Positions 46,593 to 55,000 of a DNA stretch of 64,000 nt are shown in pieces. Below the pieces are notes generated by a model that saw only the letters and a program-made list of their open reading frames with translations, had not been told where the DNA came from and did no database searches. Source of the DNA: Phoronis australis (Eukaryota > Phoronida > Phoronidae). The DNA lies in contig NMRA01000078.1 in assembly GCA_002633005.1 (NCBI GenBank), positions 381,868-445,867 of the forward strand, written 5' to 3'. The position numbers and the translations under genes were made by a program. Every line of letters starts with the position of its first letter. Position 1 is the stretch's first letter.

Positions 46593-46851
46593 GGAGGAGT
46601 CAGTGTGACCTAGAGGGTTGAGCGTCTACCTCCAGGTCACAAGGTCATAGCTTGGAATCCCACTGGACCGCACTGCTAGTCACTTGATTCATGTATTTAG
46701 CTCCTCAACTCCGTCTAAACTTGTGTATATGTTTATGTGTGTCGTATGAAATTATTAATAAGTAATTCAAGTGTTTGGAACAATGGAACCGACTGAGCAG
46801 CACGCGCACGTCTGACGCAACGTCTATCAGACCACCTGCACTAGTTTTTAT
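46593..46851 (+). mobile_element. tRNA-derived SINE copy
   Basis: Head GGAGGAGTCAGTGTGACCTA, decayed B box, body AGCTCCTCAACTCCG, then CGCACGTCTGACGCAACGTC and T-rich end CACTAGTTTTTATT. It is the most diverged of the three copies. Confidence 0.75.
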
Positions 46852-46915
46852 TAATGATCCGTCTGATATATATTCATATCAACCGAGAAGGGGGTGTACT
46901 ATTCAAGACACGTAC

Positions 46916-47044
46916 CTTTCTTGAATTTTCTACACATTCCATGAACTGCTTGACTACCCCTGAACAGAGTAATGTCTTGTCGGGGTTGTCTTGGTAACAC
47001 CTCAGCACAGCTTGTTCCAGATCAGCACAGATGGGTGAAGACGT
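46916..47044 (-). CDS. CHCHD3: MIC19 CHCH-domain exon
   Basis: 129 bp. SPICADLEQAVLRCYQDN and TLLCSGVVKQFMECVE form the twin CX9C helix pair imported and oxidised through the Mia40 route in the intermembrane space. The acceptor GCACTCAG at 47045 gives phase 0; a second possible acceptor (GTTACAG, exon from 47051) would need another phase. Confidence 0.9.
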
Positions 47045-50000
47045 CTGAGTGCTGTAACGAGCACAGGATAATACACAGGTAAAAACTACCTCATTATGTA
47101 AATCGTTGCTCGTCTATGTCCTAATGAAAATATTGCTCAACAAGCAAATCCTTTGTCGCAGCGGTTGATATCATAGAAAACATTATTCATCAGGAAATCA
47201 CTTTCAGATAATCAGTGAAAATATCACATGAAGTTAATCTCAAACGTCTGAATATTGGCAAATTAAATTGCGTTTAGAGAATAGCTGTGAAATGAAGCAA
47301 CATTAATTTCCCAAACCTATTAATTTTTAGAGAATTTTATTGTCTACTTTGTAAGATAGTTTTACCTTAGATTATATTGTCATAATCGTGATAGAATTTT
47401 TTTTATTGAATGTACATCAAAATGCAATATCAATCTAAATTGGTTCAAAATAAGGCAAAAATACTTATATGAATATGTTAATCTACTAAGTTTGATTGGA
47501 TTTCTGTGTTTGATCGGTGGTCCCAATGGCTCAGTGGCTAGAGCGTCTGCACGGTTAGCAGAACGTCCTGGGTTCGAGTCCCGGTTGGGGGCAGGAATTT
47601 ATTCAGACTTATATTCATTAGGCCACATGTGGCCAACAGATGGCGTGCCGATGGGACTTAAATGTTTGCAACAAAAATACCTACACAAACTTTTTCTCAA
47701 CACTAGACACAGCTTCTGCAAACTCGTGTAGCCTGTCCTCATATAGTTCGACATTCTGAAATGAAACTCATCAACAGTAAATGTTGTAAATTTTACAACT
47801 GGGCCAAAAAACAAGAGTTCATGCTAGTACTAACCCCTGCTCTGCGAAAGTTTCATTCGAATGCTTTTTACAGTGAAATCCCATCAATTCATACAAAAAT
47901 TTCATTTTTCCATTTCCAGCCTCTTATGACATTGTTGTTAATACCCACATTTTTTCAATTATTGCATGATGGTACCTACGGGGCATGACTAGAAAATGCT
48001 AAAGTGGTAATTTGATTTCGGTCATCTTATATGAAAACAAAACTTTAAATTTCTGATATCTGCAGTATGTTTTCCAAAACAGATGAGATTATGCCACAAT
48101 GCAAACCATAAAAGATTATTTATTTTCGACTGTCCTACCATGTCTGCTCCAAAACAAGCACATAAAAACGTTACTTTTAATTACCACTTTTCATTATCAG
48201 GCACTGTCATTTCCCTTGCAATATATTTGCCGCAGAAAAAACACATCTTCGATCAGATCAGATAAAACATTTTACACTCGTTCACATGATTTTATGCCTA
48301 AAAGAAAATATGTGTCTAAGAAGTGGTCCAACTTTGAAAATACCAAACTTTGACAAATTCGCATGCAGAGCACTCATTTATAACTGAACCATTTCCTGTC
48401 AGTGATCACATGTCAGTGACCCCTGCCATTGACATTATAACTGAACCATTTCCTGTCAGTGATCACATGTCAGAGACCCCTGCCATTGACATTATAACTG
48501 AACCATTTCCTGTCAGTGATCACATGTCAGTGACCCCTGCCATTGACATTATAACTGAACCATTTCCTGTCAGTGATCAAATGTCAGAGACCCCTGCCAT
48601 TGACATTATAACTGAACCATTTCCTGTCAGTGATCACATGTCAGTGATCCCTGCCAATGATATTATACCTTTTGTTCTAGCTCCTTTAACCTCCTGTTGT
48701 AATCCTCTCTCAGCCGTTTAGTCTCTGCTGCAGATACCAAGTCATCAGTTGGCATGGAAGACTCGTCAGTGATGGTCTCTGAGTAAGTGAAACAATAGCG
48801 TCAAATGTAAATTACCTACTCAGTAGGCAAAAGAGGTCTTCCCAGAATATCAAGCTCGTATTTTCCAGAAATACTGTGCATTTGGCAGTGAACTTTACAT
48901 TCTTTCCCAGTGCTACTCCTTAGTAGCCTTGGTAGAGGACTACAAATCTCACTTCTCATTGGTTAACACAACAAAGCAATCTGGCTTTTCATTAGTTAAC
49001 AGAACAAAGAAACCTACATGTGTTCCGACTGGATGAAAGTTAAAAAATACCTTGACGCCAACAATTACAAGACAAAAACTTTATTCAGCAATGGGGAAGA
49101 GGACGTGTTTAAGACAAAAAATTCTGACTTAAGTCTTAAGTCAATTTTTATAAAACAGATCTTGGAAATTGGGCCTTAACTTTGAATCAAATAGAGTTGT
49201 CTACATGATCATTTATCAGGGCTACAATTGTAGCAAAGCTTCACTCTCCTGGAGTGAGATGCAATGCTGACCATGAATCCAACTTACAATACTTTTCACA
49301 GGAGACTTACTTGATGGAGCAACACTAGGTTCAGGCAGACCTCTCAGTCTTTTGACGACATCGTCCGATATCTGTAAAGTTAATTTAGCTCCTTTATGAC
49401 GTCTGTAGATAATGTTCCATTTGCTTGACTGAGCAGTTTGAAAATCAATGTAGAACTATACAAATTGTGTTGATTAATTACTTGCATTTTCAACACATAT
49501 GGAAGGGAATTTCCACCAAATGAGGAAGTTTTTAGATTGACATCAGCGCTATCAAGAATATGATTGTGTGAATGGAAAGCCACAGGATGATACATTGAGA
49601 AAAGCATCACAGACAGTAATGTGCGATTAGAGTAAAATATATGAATAAAACATAAGAACTGGCTGACATACCTGCAGAGCAAAAGACATTATTCAAAATC
49701 TGACAGATGATACAAATTAATACAATGCAATTTGACAGAACTGTACAAGTACTGTTAGCCACCTGTCTTCAACGTCACGGTATTCGTATATTATAGTGGG
49801 TATGTTTAATTGATGCTTTTCATAAGTTTCTTAACTTTTTCATGCCTTAAAAAGAAGTGACACCCTTTTTCACCCAAACCTTAAGACAAGAAGATTGTAT
49901 TGACAGCAATGGTCACTTCGTAGTACAAGGGCTCCGCATTTTAAGAACCATTTTTCTCCACTGAAGAAGAGGCATCATACTTGTTCTCCAAATTCGGCAC

Positions 50001-51755
50001 CCCTGATTAAACCGACAGCTGACTGGGTGAAGGTCTTGGTAATTAGAGTTGTTAAATACCGTGTCTGTGCGGCATGGGAGGAACAGAGAGCAGTAGGCAT
50101 TGGACGTACTGATCCTTATGACTTAGTTATTCGAGTAATTTGTGAACAGAGTGACATATAGGTTAAGTGATTTGGTAAAAAATATGACCCTGTTCAGCTC
50201 ATGATGGAGTCGCCACTGGCAATATGAGATCACATTTCGCAAGCTGGTACTCACCAAAATCAGAGTGCACGATCACAAAAGCTTTCAGAAAAATTATAGA
50301 TTTGCTTTCGTTCCTTGATCGACTACTCGCTAAGGCAGGACAATTGCTCTTTGGTCCATCGGTTTGGACCCTCGGCTCACATGGCGCCAGCTTGTGTTCA
50401 ACAATGGCATTGCAGATTTCTTAGCCTACATATAACGTCAACGCAAGACTATCATCATAGACGGTCATACATAGACATGGTCAAACCACACCGATGACAT
50501 CGTCGATTGACTTTGGCAACACTACATTAACAGATGAAATCAAGGTTATTTTTGTTGAGGGGATTGGAACTTCAGGAGTAGAAGATGTCACCACAGACCC
50601 GATCCCAGTCCTGAGTCAAGCCAGTCAACAACTGGTCAAGCCTCAAGGCTCAATGACAAGTCAAGGAACAAGCTAGGCAATGACCATCGCCTCTGTTGGC
50701 CCGAAGCAGAGGCGATGTAGAGGCTATAGGCGCTCTGTACGCCGGAAGCTTTTCGGCGAATTATGCCTCGCACCGACTAAACCATCAAAGTCACGTTGTT
50801 ACAAATACCTTTTGCGCATAGAGGAACACCTTAGGAGGTTGTCGATGTGTTTAATTCCTTCCAACTCGAACAAATACTCCCGTTATGAAACTTTTTCTTC
50901 GAGCAGTCCCTATTTCAGTTCCCAAAATCGTGAACTCAACTTTTTCATTTTTTTAACCAGGCCGAAGGTCAGAAGTTGCGGACCTACCGGCGAACTTTGA
51001 AAGCTGAAGTTCCCGCCCTTCGCGTACGTGCTGCCGGGAACCAGCCGTGCATTTGCCGCGTTGTTAAACATTAAAATGTCAAATATGTGCAAAAAGACTA
51101 TTAAATGTCATATCAACAGCATTTGTTTTTATCAAATACAAACAATGATTCATTGAAATACAATCAGTTTCAAGTAACGCCAATTAAAGACAAGTATAAG
51201 TGGTGGCATTTTGGAAACGAACATTTGACTGCCAAGACCGCAATGGCTCACCTTTGGCCTATTTAAAGATTGAGGTCATGAATTGGAGCGTGCGCAGTAT
51301 AAAAAAGTTGAGTTCACGATTTTGGGAACTGAAATGGGGACTGCTCGAAGAAAAAGTTTCATAACGGGAGTATTTGTTCGAGTTGGAAGGAATTAAACAC
51401 ATCGACAACCTCCTAAGGACCTAAGGTGTTCCTCTATGCGCAAAAGGTATTTGTAACAACGTGACTTTGATGGTTTAGTCGGTGCGAGGCATAATTCGAC
51501 GAAAAGCTTCCGGCGTACAGAGCGCCTATAGCCTCTACATCGCCTCTGCTTCGGGCCAACAGAGGCGATGGTCATTGCCTAGGAACAAGCCGGTTTATTC
51601 GGAGTCGGCTGTGCTGAGTCAGTTTGCAAATCCCGGTCACCGCTTTGAATTTTTTAAGAGTTACCATCTAACGCGAAGGAAAACGTTACCTTAACCATTC
51701 CAGGATCATCTGTCCCTTCCACTGTCACACGCCTACTGCTCTCCGTTCCTCCCAT
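46916..51755 (-). CDS. CHCHD3: MICOS subunit MIC19/CHCHD3-like
   Basis: An inner-membrane protein of the mitochondrial contact-site complex that helps hold crista junctions. Four exons join in phase: 51690-51755 (MGGTESSRRVTVEGTDDPGM), 49311-49371 (ISDDVVKRLRGLPEPSVAPS), 48669-48778 and 46916-47044, with GT-AG borders. The N-terminal MGG is the N-myristoylation start typical of MIC19/MIC25. The last seen exon holds the CHCH domain with two CX9C motifs (C-ADLEQAVLR-C and C-SGVVKQFME-C). The 122 codons seen are short against about 227 in human CHCHD3, and the long central coiled coil is mostly absent. Either this lineage has a compact protein or a coil exon was missed. A further 3' exon with the stop is required, because the 46916 end is a donor (GTACGT). 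CHCHD6 is the alternative name. Confidence 0.85.
47520..47591 (+). repeat. tRNA-like sequence (tRNA pseudogene or SINE head)
   Basis: Folds as a cloverleaf: acceptor GTCCCAA/TTGGGGG, D stem GCTC/GAGC, anticodon stem TCTGC/GCAGA, T arm CTGGG-TTCGAGT-CCCGG. Position 33 is C rather than U and the first acceptor pair is G-G, so it is unlikely to be a working tRNA. It lies in MIC19 intron 3. Confidence 0.6.
48379..48663. repeat. Tandem repeat, 5 x 57 bp
   Basis: Five head-to-tail units starting TATAACTGAACCATTTCCTG. Units 1, 3 and 5 read CAGTGA where units 2 and 4 read CAGAGA, so the array grew as a dimer. The plus strand stays open through it (19-codon unit), but no promoter, splice site or homology supports a plus-strand protein. 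It abuts the MIC19 exon 3 donor. Confidence 0.92.
48669..48778 (-). CDS. CHCHD3: MIC19 exon 3 (short coiled coil)
   Basis: 110 bp, acceptor CTTACTCAG, donor GTATAA, phase 1 to 0. Encodes TITDESSMPTDDLVSAAET, then the helical KRLREDYNRRLKELEQK. A 57-bp tandem array starts a few bases inside the donor. Confidence 0.85.
49100..49165. repeat. Fold-back MITE fragment (CTGACTTAGCTAAG family)
   Basis: TCTGACTTAAGTCTTAAGTC and flanking TTTAAGACAAA words match the family end. Truncated; in MIC19 intron 2. Confidence 0.4.
49311..49371 (-). CDS. CHCHD3: MIC19 exon 2
   Basis: 61 bp, acceptor AACTTTACAG, donor GTAAGT, phase 0 to 1. ISDDVVKRLRG follows GMVK as the family's VVKG-IRLSENVIDRMK does. Confidence 0.88.
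50005..50098 (+). pseudogene. Inverted partial copy of MIC19 promoter and exon 1
   Basis: Reads GATTAAACCGACAGC, GGGTGAAGGTCT, TTGTTAAATAC, GCGGCATGGGAGGAACAGAG, AGCAGTAGGC. This matches the inverse of 51731-51840, the true MIC19 start, with a 16-bp indel. The frame after ATG ends after 12 codons. It sits in MIC19 intron 1, opposite to the gene. Confidence 0.8.
50674..51581. mobile_element. Mutator-like (MULE) non-autonomous element
   Basis: 908 bp. Inverted ends of about 275 bp (50674-50946 and 51301-51581), starting TAGGCAATGACCATCGCCTC, nearly identical apart from an 8-bp insertion in the right arm. Flanked by a perfect 9-bp direct repeat GGAACAAGC (50665-50673 and 51582-51590). Long inverted ends plus 9-bp target duplication are the Mutator hallmark. 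The central 350 bp has no transposase. It lies in MIC19 intron 1. Confidence 0.88.
51690..51755 (-). CDS. CHCHD3: MIC19 exon 1
   Basis: ATG at 51755-51753, 22 codons, phase 0, donor GTAACG. MGGTESSRRVTVEG matches the MGGTTSTRRVTFE start of the family. Confidence 0.88.
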
Positions 51756-52027
51756 GCCGCACAGCCACTGTATTTAACAACACTGATCACCGAGACCTTC
51801 ACCCGATCAGCAGCAACACATTTCCGCTGTCGGTTTAATCACGTATGTACGAGAAAAAAAATATTTGCATTACAATAGAAATAGGCTTTTTTATCCATTA
51901 ATAAATACAGTAATTTAACGCAAAAATGCTATTAGTAACCTCCAAGATGTTAAAAACGAGTGTATTTTGTACAAAAATTAAATTACTAAAAAAATGTCAC
52001 GTGACTGTCCTTTTACCCTCGTGTAAA
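51756..52027. promoter_or_regulatory. Shared divergent promoter, MIC19 / RPL18A
   Basis: 272 bp separate the two start codons on opposite strands. The interval is AT-rich in the middle. It carries GTCACGTGAC (51996-52005, a palindromic E-box) next to the RPL18A start. No TATA box is positioned for either gene. Confidence 0.7.
52009..52020 (+). promoter_or_regulatory. RPL18A: 5'TOP-like transcription start of RPL18A
   Basis: CCTTTTACCCTC lies 8-19 bases before the ATG. Ribosomal protein mRNAs start with a C followed by a pyrimidine run, used for growth-dependent translational control. Confidence 0.6.
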
Positions 52028-52045
52028 ATGAAGGCTCGCGGTGAG
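52028..52045 (+). CDS. RPL18A: RPL18A exon 1 (coding part)
   Basis: ATGAAGGCTCGCGGTGAG then donor GTGAGA. It encodes MKARGE, matching the MKASGT / MRAKG starts of relatives. Confidence 0.85.
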
Positions 52046-55000
52046 GTGAGAAATCTCCGAAATAAACGTCAATTTTCACATAAAATATCAAGATCGTGTC
52101 TACAGTTTGGTCACCACGATCAAGAAAAATTACCATTTTTCAAAGTCATTAGTAGAAGGGGTTGCTCAAAGCTGGGCATATCATCATAATGGTTGACAAA
52201 CTGGAAGTGATTTTGGGCACTGTCGCCATTTGCATGGGATACCTCTTGTCTGGCCTTACAAATTTTTTGTTGTTACAAATCTCGCTTAATGAATAGCTTT
52301 GAGAACTCAGGGTGCTCCGATAAAAATTACCGAGCTCGCACCTAGTGAGCTGGGTACTGTTTTTGTGAAAATCCGGGGTCGCCACGTCTAAATGCAAAGA
52401 AAGTGAAGAATCAGTAGTTACCGCAAATATCCGATAGGCGGCTCGTAATGACGAGGCAGCACTTCATTTAGTTCGTGGGCTAAGTTTAGCACAGTCGTGT
52501 AATTTTCATACTAATGCTGAATCTGGTCAGAATTATCAGCTTCATTTCTTCAGCTACATGCAGACCTATTGGTAAATTGTCGAAGAATTTTTTGAATGGA
52601 CGCTTGAAATATGGTCTATTTGAACAACATGTTTGGCAGTCAAGTGTTGCCACCTGGTGACTGCTAAGGTCAGGTAGATGTTACAGGTGCCATGTTGTTA
52701 TTTCCTGAGTGCAGTGTTGTAGTGGGGCGTAGGTGCAGCCAACCACCTTTTGCCTTGGCATTTGAACGTAGCGCCTATGCCAATGGCTATGCACCGTAAG
52801 TTACATTGATAGGGTGAGCAAACCAATATGGCGGAAATTCAGCAAGAGCGAAATTTTGCCATTTTTCATGATTTTCACAAGCTCATATCTATTAGCATAC
52901 TAAGTGGTGGAAAATGAAAAGTATGCCAGTAAAATATTTAATTTTTCTTCTTTCTAATGATATCCATTACTAATAAATTGGACATTAATTAGTATTTTTA
53001 AAAATTGAAGTAAAGTGAGCACTTCACAAATTTTTCACTCACCGGTAAATTCTTGTGACTTTCAGTAGGGGTCAAACTTTCAGCTGTTAAATGGCCGTTA
53101 CTGAACCGATTGTAATGATATTTATATCAAACTGTTTGCTACAAAATTCTGCTTTCAACCCTGAGTGTACACTTTTTATTTTTTTGACAAAAATATGAGA
53201 AAATGTACTTTTTTTAATTTACTGCCTCGCCACTCTCTCACCTGGAAAAATCCTGAAAGTGTACACTCAATGTCATAATCACTTATCATGTCCTAATCCA
53301 TTCCTGATCAAATTTTTTCACTTCATCTCACCATTTCCATTTAGGAACACTTCTAAAAAGGTAACTTCAGTCATTTTTCAAGAACCATGTTGACCTTTCC
53401 AGGGTTCAACCTAAACTCGAACCTGATTGGTCAAATGTATTCAACAGAACCAGTCAAAACTTCTCTAAATTACAAAAAGTGGCCCAAACCTGGTAAAATA
53501 TTTTCATTAAAATAATATAGAATAGTTTTAAAATTTAATTTACTTCAATTTTGGGGATAGAGTCATTTTTTCCTATTTTCTTCAAAAATATTTTTTGTTA
53601 CACTTTTACTACCTCGTGGGGGCGCTGTGATCAGTTTCATTTTTAGAAAATTACATATTTCACCAAAATAAATGTTCAGTCAACGCTGCAGTGCATCAAA
53701 ACATTTTAGAATACAAATATGCTCTTTTTGGATAGTCACCAACACAACACCTCTCAGTTTCTATATTATTTGATAGGAATGAAATGGATTTAAAATTTGT
53801 TGAAATTTTAGGGTCCAATTTAATTTTGTTTAATTAAAAATGCATATTATCATTTTTTGTCATTTTGTGTGCAATTTAAGATTGTGAAAACATTGATCTT
53901 ACTTGGGAAAAAAGATTAATTTACATAACCTCACAGGTTTTTAAATAAATAACGAAATACTCTGAAAAAGACTAGTTTTCTGGTTTTTGTTCATTTTGAA
54001 TTCATTTGTTATGCAAATTTCATTTTTTAGAATTATTTCAAAATCTTTTGGAGCAAAAGAAACATGTTCACTAAACCATAGTAATTCTTGAAGGGTTTTG
54101 TCATTTTCAAGGTAATAAGTTGCTGTCTTTTTAAAACATCACTTGTTCAACTTGGCTTCAGGGGCAAAAATGTCCGGTCACAAGCCGAAAAAAAACTAAG
54201 TCGATGGTGAATTTTTCAATTTTTGTTGTTCTTGTTCGTGCAAAATATAATAATTTGTAGTTTGGTGTCTATGTCATGTTGTTAACCTACTTGCAAAGGA
54301 CTCTCCATCTTGTTTTAAGAACATTGTGAGCTATGGATTCCCAAGTATAGTTGTCTAAACTTGCCATTTTCTGTGGCCTGAAATTTCTGGGTGCCGTTTG
54401 CTGAAAAAAAGGCCATTTTTGAGGCTCTAAAATTCAAATAACTCGAGAACCACCGAACCGATTTGAAAAATTCAAAAAGTTTTATAAACGGCATGTCTAA
54501 AGCTATCATTTAACACTCTTTTCAAGTGTTTCTGATGAAATTTGTATTTGGGTTTGCTCACCCTAACATTGAGTGCTCAAGGTGATGTGGTGGTCTCTGG
54601 GTGCCTACTTACCTCTAATTTTACCACTACAGCACATACCATTATCATTTCCAGTGTTGTGCCAGACCAAAAATCCAAACAAAATGCAAAAGTCAAATAT
54701 TTGTCATGTTTTTGCACCATATTTTCATTTCTGCTAGTTCATATAAGTGGCCAATTTTGTCATTTCTTGCGTTGAGCTGAGAAAATTCTGCTTCAGCACC
54801 ATGTTTGAAACATGTGAAGAGAACACTTGTTATTTGAGTAACATGTTTGCTAACAGCTATGTTTGGCCTAAATTGGCTCTCATAATTTGGGACCATTATA
54901 TACCTTGGTTTCGGGGACTGGTAATTGTTTCTTTCAATGGCACCTGATTTTGAGAGCCAGTTTGAATGTCTGAAAAGCTTAAATTGAGTGGGAGTAACTG

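Noticed and set aside
48379-48663. Array of evenly spaced repeats, CRISPR-like at first sight
   Set aside because: Units are contiguous without spacers and the DNA is animal, so it is a minisatellite.
48350-48721. Plus-strand ORF of 123 codons with a 19-residue repeat (ITEPFPVSDHMS...), possible repetitive protein
   Set aside because: It lies antisense across a MIC19 intron and exon 3. The open frame follows from a 57-bp (multiple of three) tandem unit. No splice sites or homology support it.
50494-51575. Similar ORFs on opposite strands (MTIASVGPKQRRCRGYRR...)
   Set aside because: They are the two inverted ends of the Mutator-like element, not genes.
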